DNA of 64,000 nt from Salvator merianae (GCA_003586115.2 QVOM02000112.1:106418701-106482700); one strand, 5' to 3'; positions 32,469-44,578 are shown, counted from the first letter of the stretch. Made by a program: numbers and translations. Notes: generated by a model from the letters alone, not told the origin.

Positions 32469-34590
32469 TAAGAAATCTACTGGAGAAAGGAGGTTAATGC
32501 ATTATGCAAGAAAGAAAGAAAAAGAAAGGAATAGTTTAGCTTGCTGCAGATTCCTATTTCAGAAACTACCAGTGGATCGCTACTTAGCTTTTCCCTTCCA
32601 GCCTCAAACTCTGCTCGCCACTGGACCATAGGCAACAGAGGACAGGGCTCTTAAACCACTAACACTGGCACAGAAGAAGAGAGGATTTCAGCACCTGTTG
32701 CCTGCATGGTCAGCTACATCTGATGAAACTGTCTTTCCTGCTCAGCCCAGTATCCTCGTTCCAACTAGACACTGAGTTTTAGCAAAGTTAGCACAGGTGT
32801 TATTTTTGTCATCTTTTAAATGTACTTAATATCTAATGCTATTAGTTACTAGCTGCGCTCTTGTCCATCTCACAGCAGCCTGACATGTTCAAATTTAACA
32901 CAGGAAGTTTTTTCATATCATGCTAAACATCTGCAAAGGTAGACGTTCAGAGGCCACTAAAAAAATAATAAATAAATAAATAAATAAATAAACAGCTTTA
33001 GAAAGTTTATAACATCATAAGTCTGGTATCCAAAGTCTGAGGCAAAGGATGGCTAAATGTGAGCGATTAGGAAGAAGCCATGTGTTTTTGTTTTTAAAGA
33101 GAAGCTGAGATCGGGTCAGCTGTTTGTGATAAAGGAAGCTTCAGTACTGCTGAACTCATATATAAGGCAGGATTACTGGGTTCACCATAGTTTGGAATTC
33201 CAAACTCACCGAGTAATTCTAAGTGTCCGTGGTATTTGTTGCAATAAGATTTACTTGGGACAAAATGATATCTTCATACAGGTGTTCCATCAGTATTGGG
33301 TAATAATTACAATAGTTTTGCTTCCTCCTCCTTTTTTTTTTTTTAAAGCTACGTAAAATATGGTGCTTTTGAGACTCCAGCTCATTGTCAAACAGCAGGA
33401 TTAGGAGATCACTGGGGCTTCAGTCGGTTTGTGCTGTATCACAGCTGTGTCTCTAGGCTAAAATAACTCTGTTAATAAAAGCATAACATTCAGGCTTGTC
33501 AGAATGCATTCTACAAGAAAGAAAATCCACAAGGAGTAATGAGTTTAACACATAAATCCAGGAGTTGTGTGGGTTTTTGAGGGTTTGGTTTTTTTGATCT
33601 AGGTGATAACTAGGACAAGAATATTGCAGCATATTGTAGCTGACTGGGGAAAACAAACACTTCCTTACTTTGCCAATGGGGTTCACTGCCTCATGTACTA
33701 CTTGTTGCTTTATTTCAATTAGGGGCTTGCAACACACAAGTTCTGTTTCACAGAATATCAGGTTCTACTGCAGGGAAATCATACCAAAATGTGTGATCTC
33801 ATGTCCAACGGGCAGTATTTTCCTTGCAATCCATGGTTTCTGCAGAGTGCTTTTTTTACACAAGGAGAATGTATTGTATCTTTCTACACAGGTTTTTTTT
33901 AAGGTGTGTCCATGTTTCAGATTTATAAAGGCCAGACTTGGACTCCAGGGGAGGATGAGAAGATGTTCCCTCCTTTTTGAGGCACCTACTCACTCACTAG
34001 TGGAGGTGCCTAATTCCAGCCCCATTAGACAGGGCACGTACTCACCTTTAGGATTTTTTTTTTTTTTAATTCTAAGCACTTTGCTCATGAGCATTGTTTT
34101 AGGTACATAAAAACTGTACATAAAACCCTTTTCCTATGCTAGCAGCCAGGAATTACTAGAGCAATGTTGCACAGGAATGGAACTGAGCAAAAAAGGACAA
34201 AAGGTGCTCTGCAAATCAAACTGTAGCTATGCTGCTACTCAGTTGCGCTCTAGCACATTTGTATTGTAACAAAACAGTTTCAATGCCCCTTTCCTGTGCT
34301 AACAGCCAGAAAAGAGTGGAGGAATTTTGAGCAGGAATAATGCAGAGCAAAAGAGGAAAAATGCAGCAAGATTGACAGGAGGTGCAGTCTAATTGTTTGG
34401 AGTTATAAGGAGGAGTTTCAGATGGGGTGTTGCAAGGGGCAGAGAAGCCCCTTGCAAAAAAATACCCAATGAACCAAACCAAAAACCAGGACATCCGTTT
34501 TGTATATTCTCACCTGATGTAGAATTCTAGGGATTTTCTCTTTAAAGTGGGATGTAGGGTTTGTGTGTAGCTAGAGCCTTAGGCTGCATC
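32469..34590. other. Mostly repeat-poor noncoding stretch
   Basis: An (AAAT)n run at about 32967-32992, poly-T near 33333-33344 and 34057-34067, and GAAAGAAA words near 32511-32528. A 146-residue frame at 33670-34110 crosses poly-T and has no domain. A GGCTGCATCCACACC-type MITE terminus lies at 34582-34596, next to the following element. Confidence 0.4.
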
Positions 34591-34598
34591 CACACCAA

Positions 34599-34912
34599 GG
34601 ACCTTTCTGCACTGCCACTTAGACAAGACCAGAAAGGGGACTACGGGCCTCCCTTCCACACATGAATGCAGAATATGGGTGGCCCCGCCGACTGCTGGTA
34701 TGCTCTGTTCACAGAGGACGAAGAATGCTCTGACAACCAGGAACAAAAGGATCAGGAGCTTCCTGAACTGAATCATGCTCTGTTAAGTGCACATGGAGCA
34801 TACTAGCAGAGGTCAGGGCTTCTCAAGTCTGCACCAGCATGCAGACAAAAGAGGCTTTGGAAGAGGACCATAGGGGGACAAATCTGGATCTAAGGTAATT
34901 GTAGAAAGGCCC
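34599..34912. mobile_element. MITE of the GGCCTTTC group
   Basis: The left end GGACCTTTCTGCACTG is inverted at the right end (ATTGTAGAAAGGCCC). Short inverted words (GGTATGCTCTGTTC) recur at 38761 in a similar context (CTTCCACACATGAATG / CTTCCACACGTGAATG). No matching target duplication. Confidence 0.6.
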
Positions 34913-35460
34913 TGAGTCACAGCTAGGTTAGGTGCATTTATTTGGCAATAACAGTGATCTTGGGACTCTCTCTGTCTTCACTTTCCCTTAGGTAGAATGA
35001 TTTAATATTTGCACATTTGAAATTTAAAAAATTCTAGGAACCTAACCCTGGCGAATAATGAAGGACTGTTGTATTGGTGAAAACAACTTATATGACATGG
35101 GGGTAACTGCGTAGGGAAAAATACTAAGTTAGGAAAAATTGTGTTTCAAAATACATTTATGGAGAAAGGTTGTCTAAAAGAAATGGCTGAATTTGGAAAT
35201 AAGAAATTCAGAATGATTTTTATAAAGGGTAAGCTGAAGTTTAAATGAAAAGTCCTCATGAAGGAGACTTCTCAGTACAGCTTTTGTGTGAACGTGAATG
35301 AATGTGTGAATGTGAATCAAAACCCTAATTTTGAGAGTTCCTAGTTGGAGGAATAATGATAGCAAATTCTGGGACAAGTTTCAACAAGAAGTAGTCTAGC
35401 TATGCTTTTCATGATAGCTGGATGCTTTTGACTGGATACAGTACTATTTTGGATGAAGGC
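34913..35460. other. Repeat-poor noncoding stretch
   Basis: AT-rich sequence without an obvious family; possibly single-copy. Confidence 0.35.
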
Positions 35461-35462
35461 TC

Positions 35463-35625
35463 GGGCCCTTTCTCCACAGACCCTTAATCCCAGAATTAAG
35501 GCCTCCATTGTAGTGATCTGCACTTCATAGATCTGCATGTTAATCTGGATCTGTGACACCCCATCCCACACAGATACCCTCTGTCTGCATTAGACTGCGC
35601 ATAATCCTGATCAGAAAGGCCCTGA
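35463..35625. mobile_element. Small MITE of the GGCCTTTC group
   Basis: GGGCCCTTTCTCC at the left and CAGAAAGGCCC at the right are inverted. The interior has CTTAATCCCAGAATTAAGGC (35502-35521) and other inverted words. No clean duplication. A GGGTGTGTTCAGACAGG-type terminus, inverted, follows at about 35763-35779. Confidence 0.6.
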
Positions 35626-36144
35626 CTCGATTAAACAAGTTACTGGCATACTAGAGTGAGTCCTGGTTCAGGACAGTGGAGGCCTGCAGAAGGCACACCT
35701 CCTGTGATCGAGACTACTGGGGGATGCATTTTGGTAGATTTGCTCGGAAAGCAACCAAAATAGCCTGTCTGAACACACCCTGAGTATTACACCCAAAGCT
35801 CCATGCTTACTTGTGATGGTTTCTGCATCTAACTGTAAGTGGAAACCAGCTAATCAATTGGAAAGCAAAAAAATGAAGAGCGGTTAACCAGAATTCCATC
35901 CAATCAGTAATCTATCTGAATGTGAAACCTGTATCCTTTAATGGCCTAATACCAAATAATCTTGAATTAAGTGGAAGAATAAAAGTGGAAGAAGAGATTG
36001 AACCTTAGGCTGCAATGTGCATACATGCTTGCCTAGTGCCCTCAATTTCAAGTCTGAACAGACTAGACTGACTTCAATGCTTCTATTATAATTCTGTAAA
36101 TAATACTCCATTCAGTTAAAAGGACAGGATAGCATTTCAGCAAA

Positions 36145-36174
36145 GGGGGGGGGGGGATGTAATGGCAAGAGGTT

Positions 36175-36241
<67 letters not shown>
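36145..36241. repeat. G-run and (TTTC)n microsatellite
   Basis: Twelve consecutive G (36145-36156), then after 16 bases an uninterrupted (TTTC)n tract of about 69 bp (36173-36241). It is likely polymorphic. Confidence 0.95.
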
Positions 36242-37193
36242 AAAAAGCTTATAAAGAAAGAATAGTCTTTGTTAATTAATTGGTGAATCTCAAAAGGGAA
36301 GCCTGGGTCTTGTACCAGCTAAATGTTTAGCTTTACTCAGCTTCAGGAAATTATTCAAGTCAGCTGGAAAGATTAACCATCCATTTTCTAGGACTGTTGA
36401 ATTGACAGGTTGGCAGTGTTTCTATGATCAGGTAAGATGGAGCACAATAGTGCCTTATTGAGTAGGAAGTTCCAGAAATTAAGGAGAGCCAATTTAAAAA
36501 TTGCTCTGCTGTGTCACAAAACCAGATGCTATTTAATGCTTTGTTCTTTAAGCTAACAAATGCACCTGCAGCATTCCAGAGAAGAATAGGAAGATGTGAC
36601 ACGGGTTCTGCCATAAAACTTTGGGCAAGAGTTGAAGCTGAAGCAACATGTTGCAAGACAGAAACAGAATTTATAAAGCAACTTTTGCTCTCTGTCTGTG
36701 TGGGAGAGGTGAGAAGGGGGGCGAGAGAGGTGGAGAAGGGATTAGTATGGTGGCAGAAACGACAGCAAACTTGGTGCTGTTGAAGAAAAGTGAGAAAAAG
36801 AAAAACTATCTAAAGTAGAACTTATCTACATATATGGTCTTCAATAATTAGGGTGAAAAAAATAATTATCCTTTTAACTACTTATGGAGCAGACAATTGT
36901 ATGTGGCCCCTTGGTTTGCATCGTAAAGGGAGAGCAGGTGACTGCGAGAACTTATTTTCTCTTTAGTCAACCCAAGGTCGATCTGCAGTGCTTCTATGCC
37001 TGGTTCACTGGAAAAAAGGCACTTCTAGTCACTGCCTTGCACATCCCTGTGTGAGCTGGTGATAACCGACACCTGCTTGTTCTAGAGGAGGCAGTTAGTC
37101 AAAAGGGTGGTGGCTTTTCTGCCCCTTCCCCAAATCAGTGAGTGTTAGAGGCTTTTGATCCTGTAGTTCTGGTGACGATGATGGTAGTGACTT
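36242..37193. other. Unclassified noncoding stretch
   Basis: Two opposed frames of 90 and 98 residues at 36360-36783 are shadows with no domain. No named repeat. Confidence 0.35.
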
Positions 37194-37625
37194 AGGCTGT
37201 ATTCACACATAGCAAAAAAGTGCTCCCAAAACACCTTAGAGAGGATAGTGTGTGGCCTTCTTGTTCTCATTCAATCTCTAATCCATCTTTTCTTGGAAGG
37301 GGAGGGACAGGCTGGTGTGTGAACAGTCGCCCCTGTGAACCAGGCTTTGTTCAGACATAACAAAAGGGGCAACTTGGAGGTGCCTCAGAGACAGTAGTGT
37401 GTGGCCTTCATCTTCCCAACCCTTCTCTTATCCACCTTTTCTGGTATGGAATGTTCATGAGAGGGGGGAGGGGCAGGCAGGTGTGTGAACAATCCCACTT
37501 CTAAGCCTTCTCTAAGCCGTCTCAAATTTTTCGCTGTGTGTGAGCACAGGCTAAGCCACCTTTAAGACGCCTCAATGGGGCTTTGGGATTTTGTTTTGTT
37601 TTGTTTTACTGAGGGTGAATGTAGC
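37194..37625. mobile_element. MITE block with a duplicated body
   Basis: TTAGGCTGTATTCACACATA begins the element. The order GTGTGTGGCCTTC ... TCCACCTTTTCTGG-like ... CAGGTGTGTGAACA occurs twice, at about 37246-37325 and 37397-37490. The second block has its own terminus-like start (GGCTTTGTTCAGACATAACA at 37342-37361). The end near 37614-37627 (GTGAATGTAGCCC) is a degenerate inverse of the start. Confidence 0.6.
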
Positions 37626-37780
37626 CCTAGTTCTTGGACAGGGTGAGGGATGCTGATGTCATAGAGGCGTGCCTGACAGTGTCAAGGATCTTTAGGTCAG
37701 TCAGGGTCCTGTCCTTCTGCTCACAAGTCCACTGGTAAATTGGAATAAGCAGGGCCTTAGAGAAAACTGTGGTTCAAAAC

Positions 37781-37825
37781 AACTCCCAGCATTCTAGCAT
37801 CCTGTGGAATAGAATGCTGGGAGTT
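37781..37825. repeat. Perfect 16-bp-arm hairpin
   Basis: AACTCCCAGCATTCTA (37781-37796) is exactly inverted at 37810-37825 with a 13-nt loop. It sits 15 bp from the hAT element at 37841. Confidence 0.85.
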
Positions 37826-37840
37826 CAGGACCATCTAGAG

Positions 37841-38022
37841 CAGCGTTTCTCAACCAGGGACCGTATGGTCCCCTGTAGGCTCCCAGGATATTCCAAGGGG
37901 ACCCACAGGCGGCTTCGTTCGCCCTCCCACTTCCACACTCTTCTGTACCCAGTAGGACAGGGGGACCACAGGAAGGAAACAAGGCTGGAAAGGGCGCCAC
38001 GGAAAAAGGTTAAGAAACACTG
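37841..38022. mobile_element. 182-bp hAT MITE
   Basis: Termini CAGCGTTTCTCAACC and AAGGTTAAGAAACACTG are the inverted CAGNGTTTCTCAACC type common in vertebrate hAT elements. Octamers ATCTAGAG (37833-37840) and ATCTAGAT (38023-38030) agree at 7 of 8. No transposase; frames crossing it are spurious. Confidence 0.9.
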
Positions 38023-38030
38023 ATCTAGAT

Positions 38031-39085
38031 TTTGAGAATGTTTGGCTTGGAATAATGAGTACCACAAACTGGGGGGGTGGGGGAGAGTTCAAGGAAAGCA
38101 AGGGGACTTTAAAAAAATAAAGGTTAAAAACTTTGAGTGGAAAGGACACTGAGCAAAGGCGGAAAGAGGACAAAGTTAGAGAAATATCTAAGAAGAAATA
38201 ATAAGAGAATAAGCAGAAAGAAGAGCTGGATGTGGTTAGGAATGGCAGAACTGAGAAATCTCTCACATAACAAATCAAATTTTTGGCTGAGAGATTCTGC
38301 TGTATTTTGACAATACTAACAACCAGACATGTGTGTTTAGGGCTCTGTTTTAAAAAATTGCATGGATGCTGACTTCTCTTATTGTGCCAGTATTTTCCAA
38401 CTGTTTATTAATTTGACACGAGAATGACTTCTTCAGGGGTAGTTTCTGTCTGCCGCACGCGTTCATGGCAAAGGCAGCAAAAAAAGTTCTGCTTGTCTCA
38501 GTATTCCACGGATCACCAAACAAATGTTCAGATCACTCATACGGCAAACACTTACACTTAATGTCCAAAAGGCTTTTGCTGAAGGATCTTGACTTTTACT
38601 TTAGACAGCTTGGAGGGAAACATATGGAATCAGAGGGTTATAGACCTGAAAGACAAAGAACTAAATCTGCTATTCGCTACAGTTGCTTTCTTAGTACACT
38701 AGCAAGTGCAATAAGAGCATCCCTTCCACACGTGAATGTGGAATATGGGAGGTCCTGGCCTTCGCTGGTATGCTCTGTCCACATAGAAGGGAGCATGATT
38801 CAGATTAGGATGCCCCTGATCTGAATTACTAGTAGTCTTCAATGTTGAGGACTACCTGCGTACCAGCTTGGGCCAATCTGGATCACAGAGGGATGCAGAA
38901 GTCATACCTTTGTTTCCCAGACTACAAGGGAATCTATTTTGACAGTGCATCAAAGCACGCTGCTTGAAATGGGTTCCCCAGGAACTCCTAGGCTAGAGGC
39001 GTTTTTTTCAAAGAGCTTTGTGAACGCTGCAGCTTCTGTGTGATGGGAAGCCGACCCTAATAGCCCGTCTGATCACACCCTGGGA
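38031..39085. other. Noncoding stretch ending in a MITE terminus
   Basis: Up to about 38700 no repeat is recognised; the 119-residue frame at 38465-38824 is unmatched. From about 38725 the sequence has MITE-like inverted words, ending with GCCCGTCTGATCACACCC (39062-39079), an inverted GGGTGTGATCAGACGGGC terminus. The left end of that element is not located. Confidence 0.4.
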
Positions 39086-39099
39086 GAGAAATAAACTTT

Positions 39100-39265
39100 C
39101 ACACAGGGAGTGCCTCCATAAAAAGATAGGTCTTCAGTAGGCACCTGAATGTAGTAAGTGTAGATGCTTCACAAACAGAAGAAAGGAGGGCATTCCAAAG
39201 AGAAAGTGCTACCACTGAGAAGTCCTGACACTCACTTACATGAGCTAAAATGCAAATGAACACCT
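39100..39265 (-). mobile_element. L2 LINE ORF2 C-terminal fragment
   Basis: TAGGTCTTCAGTAGGCACCT and AGGGCATTCCAAAGAGAAAG are the antisense of the L2 ORF2 terminal region (compare 42233-42310). Confidence 0.6.
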
Positions 39266-40235
39266 AAGTTAACTATCTCTGGCGTAGGATCCACATGGGT
39301 TAGGATCCTGCATTTGTGAAAATTGTCCCGGCCAGAAACATTGAAGCTGTAGAACGAAAGTTCCCCGACAGCAATGTTTGCGTGCCCAGGAGCAATGAAC
39401 AGCTTTGAACAGCAGGTCTCATTTGTTGTATAGATCGTGCCTGAATTGTAACAGGGGGTAGGGAAGGTGGAAAGATGGGCCTGCTGGATGTGGTAGAATG
39501 CTGTCTAATTTGCTGCTATGAGCCAGCCCCCCTCCCTGTATATAGTGCATTGTAAACGTCTTTTTTCTTTGAAAAAAAAATCCATTTTTTTAATATACGA
39601 TTATGCATAGTTATAAAGATTCTTGAAATGCCAGTAGTAGGAAGTCTATAAAATGAATGAATAAGAACAAAATATAATAGAAGAAAAAAATACAATCCAG
39701 TTCTAAAATAATCAGCCCACCCACCTTTAGTCACCTAAACTACCACCCACACATTAAGCAATAAAATATAATATAGTTTGCTGCTATAGAATAACCATGT
39801 TGGCCATCATCCCTTGTTGCAGAAACAGGGAGAATGGTGAAGCAGCTGGACCAAGGTAACTGTCATTCATATATCCCAGTTATTGAGGAGTAAAAATAAG
39901 AAAACACTTATGCCAATTAATGTACCATTTAGATCAACAGGGGAAAGAAATAGTTAGCAAAAGGCCAAATAACGTCTCTGTTGCAGTCCTGTGAAAGCAG
40001 AGATTAAGTCCAGGAACAGACTGTCGGCTTAGGCGGTAACATCTCTTCTCAGCAAGAGCTATTAAAAAACAGATAAATAGGAACTAGTATATAGTTTAGG
40101 TACATGGGCTCTTACCAAAGAGTAACCTGGAGGTATGGTATTGTGCATTCCCTCCTCCTAAGGCCAGGCAACCTGCTTCTTTGTGTAGATGGCTTCCATT
40201 AACATAGGCTGTTTCTTGCTCTCACCTCCCTGCAT
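39266..40235. other. Unclassified noncoding stretch
   Basis: No gene recognised. AT-rich around 39550-39790. Confidence 0.35.
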
Positions 40236-40725
40236 TTGGAACCAGCCAGGCCCACTGATTCTGTCTATGGGAAGGTGTGGGCAGGGTCATCACCGTCTGC
40301 AGACCACTCCATGCTGCAGCCTTGCAGCTCATGTGAGTTTCATGGCCAGACTCCCACACCTCTGAGGGCTAGGAATAAAAGTTCCTAGCCTCGGGGCCTC
40401 TGGGGAGTGCATTTTGGTGGCGTACTATGGTGTGCCACTGAAATGCATCCCCTAGTAGCCCAGAACACAGAAGGTGTGCCTTCTCCATGCCTCTGTGCTC
40501 CAGATCAGGGGCACTGGTCTGCTGGTAGACCCGATTAAATGGGTCTACCAATAATCCCGATCAGGGCCTCCCTGATCAGGATCATGCTCCATCTAAAGCA
40601 GACAGCACCATATCAGCAGGGTGTGGAACTTCATAGATCCACATTAACATGTGGATTTAGAGACCCAGATGTTTACCATACAGGCCCTTAATCTAGATTA
40701 AGGACCCATGCAGAAAGGACCTAAA
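40236..40725. mobile_element. Probable MITE of the GGCCTTTC group
   Basis: The right end CATGCAGAAAGGACC (40707-40721) resembles the AGTGCAGAAAGGGCC terminus. The hairpin core around GGTGGCGTACTATGGTGTGC and CACTGAAATGCATCCCC (40415-40451) matches 14649, 55510 and 57455. Several other inverted words (GGGTCTACC / GGTAGACCC, GATCAGGGCCTCCCTGATC). The left end is uncertain. Confidence 0.5.
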
Positions 40726-41381
40726 GTCTGATCATAGTCTTGCCCATCCGGTATTGCAAATTTCAAGAAAATGTCCCAGATAACATTATTATTATTTGGT
40801 CTGGTGCTAAGTTAACCTTCCATGGGTGCAGTGTTTCACAGTCAAAGGGTCACCATCAAAAAAAGAATAGCTCGTTGTTGTCCTCTAAACTTCTCCCATA
40901 GAAAACACCTTCAGTACTTGAAGTCAGAAACATAGGAAGATATTCTCAGGTGTGCAAAACACAATCCCAAATGCTTTCCAAAGCGTTTGAGATGGCAATA
41001 CCCTTCTAAATGGGAGTAAGTTTGTTATATGGCCTCTAGATGCCCAGCAGGGCCTGGGAAGCCTGGGAAACTCAGTGTTTATACTAGTCCTATATGTTCC
41101 ATCCAGTAAACTCTTTTCCCATGTAGACGGACATGGCTGTCTCAAACGCTTCAAAAACAGTTGAGATGACATTTTACACAACCCTGAAAAGATGCAATGC
41201 AGCCATTTTTGAAAATATATATATAATTGATTTAGTATTATAGGATGTCTGCACCAATTTTATTCTCCATAAATCTGTTCCACAAATGGATCTCTTGCTG
41301 GACAGGTGGTTCCCGGCAGGTGACCAAACATATGGACCCTTGATGCTGACCCCAACCAACATCCTATTTATAACTTCTATA
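40726..41381. other. Unclassified noncoding stretch
   Basis: GTTTGAGATGGCAATACCC (40986) and CAAAAACAGTTGAGATGACA (41151) suggest a decayed inverted or repeated structure. No gene is recognised. Confidence 0.35.
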
Positions 41382-42108
41382 GGGCCAACTACACCTAATT
41401 TTTATTCCAACTTCAATCCACTTATCAGCAACAAAACTAGTTTTGCTTCCACACTGTTTAACCCAGAAAATCCAACTTTGAGTTAGATACTGTGGAAAGA
41501 AAACAGCTAGTCAGTTTGCTAAGGTAGGCCAGCTCCAGATGCTGGCCAAATATAGCACCAACAGGTGATATTCTGGAGAAAAGCCCCTCTGGAATGATCA
41601 CCTGTTGACTAGACAGCATGGGAGACTGCATTGTTTGTGTGCTTTTTGGTGACATGCACATCCGGGTATTTTGCCAGTATGAAATATCTGGACATGTGTG
41701 ATTGTGACCACCGTGCCTGCATGGCTGTCCCATGCATGCGTGGTGGATGCGCACATCTGGGTATCAAAAGACCCAGATGTGTGCAATGCCACCGCCATGT
41801 GTGCGTGACTGTCTTTTTTGACCCATGCGCATGCACAGTGGTCAGAACAATGATGGTGGCTCTGTCTACAAGGTAAGTGATAGTGCTGTTTCAGGAAAAT
41901 CTGCCGTCAGAGTTGGTTTTTCCAGAAATAGGGTATTATATGTTTTTGAGGGGATAAAGCATAGCTATGATGGGGTTGCCACAGATGTGTGGCAATACCA
42001 CCATAGCAGTGCCATAATGGCTCTATATACCTCCTGTCTGGATGGTCCATGGTCTCTTATTCTGAAAGTATATTGTAGCTGGATTAAAAAATAGGTGTAG
42101 TTGGACCC
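41382..42108. mobile_element. 727-bp MITE, large relative of 10488 and 15319
   Basis: GGGCCAACTACACCTAATTT at the left is inverted at the right (read inward, GGGTCCAACTACACCTATTT), and the arms include TTCCAACTTCAATCCACTT against GGATTAAAAAATAGG. The longer middle is rich in CATG/TGCGCACATC-type inverted words (41690-41830). The flanks are ATA and TAA, not identical. Confidence 0.75.
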
Positions 42109-42179
42109 TAAACAAGGTTAAAAACAGTGAAAAACAGTGAAATATTAAAAAAGAAAAAAAAAAATTAAAAGTTGGTGGA

Positions 42180-42830
42180 AGTCAGGGAACAGGTGCTCAT
42201 TTACTCCAGAAGTGCCTGGGTGAACAAATAAACTTTCAGCAGTTGCCTAAAGGTTATAATGTAAGCTCCTCACAAACATCTGAAGGGAAAGCATTTCAGA
42301 GTCTGGGTACTACCACAGAAAAGTCCCTGCTGAGGGACACCACACAGTGGTATTCAGTGATTACTGGTGTGTGCCGAAGAATCTCCCCAGATGATCACAG
42401 CAATCTTAGTAGTCTATACTGGGGAAGGGGATAGCAAGTACCTTGATCCCAATTTTATTTTGGGCTTTATATGATCCCATCCGGTAGCTGATTGGCAACT
42501 AGTGTAATTCCTAATACACAGGCATTATATATGTGCAAGCTGCCCACCACATTTTGTACCAACTGCAGCTTCTAGAACAGAGTAGCCTCAAACAGAATGC
42601 ATTACAATAATTCAAATATGATGTTACCAGGGCAATTTACCTGTGCGGCCAGGTTCTCCCTACTCAAGTAGGGGCACAGCTGGTAATAAATCTTCTTGCT
42701 ACAGAGGTCATTTGAGCTTCCAGTAGTAGTGATGAATCCAGAAGTATCCCCAAGTTACAAATGCCTGCTTCTCCAGAGGTTTTTCACCTTCAGGTGATAG
42801 TGCTCATTCTAACATTGCACTGTTTTAGTA
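42180..42830 (-). mobile_element. L2 LINE 3' end with decayed ORF2
   Basis: In antisense, the AFSV-type motif region falls at about 42295-42330. The upstream reverse-transcriptase C-terminal region, parallel to that at 61680-62040, follows through ATGCATTACAATAATTCAAA to TTGCTACAGAGGTCATTTGA. Many stops. The 3' side near 42120-42180 is A-rich. Confidence 0.75.
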
Positions 42831-43150
42831 GTTAGCACGCTACTCTTTCTTACAATTTGGAACCTATAAGCCCAAAACCTATTCAAGGCATCTGAAGAAT
42901 TTTTCCCTGCCCTTGTTTTCTTTGCTAGATGTTTTTGGAAACCTCACTGTTAACTTCAAGAGAAATTCTGTTCAAATAAGACATCCTAGAGGACATCACA
43001 GAGAACTTCCTGTGTTGACATGTAATTTGGAAAATCTTACATTTGGGTAGATGTGACTAAGCACTTACCCTAGGTATTTTTTGGACTTTGTTTGATGACT
43101 GACACTGAGTTGTTGCTGTTGCTGTTTCATACCATCAAATTGGGACTCAC
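42831..43150. other. Unclassified noncoding stretch
   Basis: No named repeat or gene. Confidence 0.35.
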
Positions 43151-43620
43151 TCCAGAGCCATTTCTGCATGAGGCATATTACTCTGTGCCGTGCTGAACTG
43201 GTCATGGACTAGATCAAGCAGTCTGACCCAAGATTTAGCAGGGTGACTGATGACCTGTGCCAAGGGCTGTCTGCATTGAGAGAAGCCATCTCAATCCAAT
43301 TTTAGAGGTTGGGAACAAAAGGTCTCAGCCTCAAAAATTTGGGGGTATTTCAGCTGGGTGCCCAGAAGTGACACACTTTGAGAGTGTTTCTGGGAGCCCG
43401 ATGAAATGGTGCAGGGTTCCTCATGCCCAGTAGACTGGATTAGCTTCTTATTGCTGTCCATGTGCAAGTGGCAAGTTCAGTGGAATGCTTTGGAGACTGC
43501 TTTCAAGCAGTCTCCAATTGAAGCAAGCTTTGGTGCCATTTTTGTACTGTAGGCCACTCCAGTGTCTTGTCCCATGTGGATGTGACTTTCTGTGGAAGGT
43601 GTGACCTCCCAATAGACTAG
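43151..43620. mobile_element. Possible MITE, palindrome-rich
   Basis: GAGCCATTTCTGCATGAGGC at the left resembles the TTTCTGCA terminus. Inside are inverted words (TGGGTGCCCAGA; CTTTCAAGCAGTCTCCAA near GGAGACTGC; CACACTTTGAGAGTGT) in the style of the GGCCTTTC group. The right boundary is not found. Confidence 0.35.
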
Positions 43621-43885
43621 TCCACAATGTAAATGAGGCCCAATGTATCCACTGGATCAGTGCAAATGCAGCCCTTGTGGCTTACATGGACACATCCACA
43701 TAGATTCTCCAGCCAATACAGATGTCGCTTGTCAATACCATCTTCTAGGATCAAATTTGCAACCCTTTGCTTTCCAGATGGTCACTGTGCCACTGAACTA
43801 TGGCCACTCCTAGATCCAGGCTGTTACAATCCACTAGACTTATTAAAATAAAAGCAGCTGATTTCTGGTCGAGAGGTGAATCTAA

Positions 43886-44319
43886 GGGTGTGTTCACAGA
43901 CACGTGGTTATGGAAGACCCTAGAGTGAATTTGAGACCCAAAGGAAAGTTAGAAACTTAAAAAAGAATACTTATTGCATCCCCAAGCCTCTGATTATGTG
44001 CCCCTTCCACAGATGGGAAAGAATAACTCTTGGGGTGAGTCTTGTTGGGGCCGATGTGATGGGAAGCTACAGAGGCTCCTGTAGCCAATGGAAATGGCTG
44101 TTAGAAGCTGACCAATCATGGATCCATAAATCTGGCTGGCAGTCACCAATGAAAGGCAAACACTTGTTGCTATAGAGAATTTGCCAGGCTTCGAAGCAAA
44201 GGAACAGCTACATGAGGTAGAATTTTCTTTTTCCTGTAAAAATGCCTTTTTTTGGTTGGATACACATGGGACATGTTTTGTAAAAGGGCAGTTTGAAAAA
44301 AACCCGTGTGACCATACTC
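43886..44319. mobile_element. 434-bp MITE with TAA duplication
   Basis: The left end GGGTGTGTTCACAGACACG and the right end, read inward, GAGTATGGTCACACGGG agree at 10 of the first 13 positions. TAA flanks both sides (43883-43885, 44320-44322). The group is again PIF/Harbinger-like. Opposed frames inside (132 and 64 residues) are unmatched. Confidence 0.6.
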
Positions 44320-44578
44320 TAAATGAGGTTTTGGGACCAGTTGCTGCCTCTGCAGCACATATGATACATGGTTGACCAGGTCTTAAATGCACACTCCAGA
44401 TGGTTTGGAAAGTGATTGTATTGCTCTAGAATTTCAATGCTTGCACATAGCTGAGAGTCAAAGTTCCATTGTAAAGGGTAATCTGTCATACTGCATTCTC
44501 TGAACATGAATGTTCCCAGCTATTAAAGAGATAGCTGGTTTAAGCTGCTACAGGGTGCCCAAAACTATCTCCCTGGAT

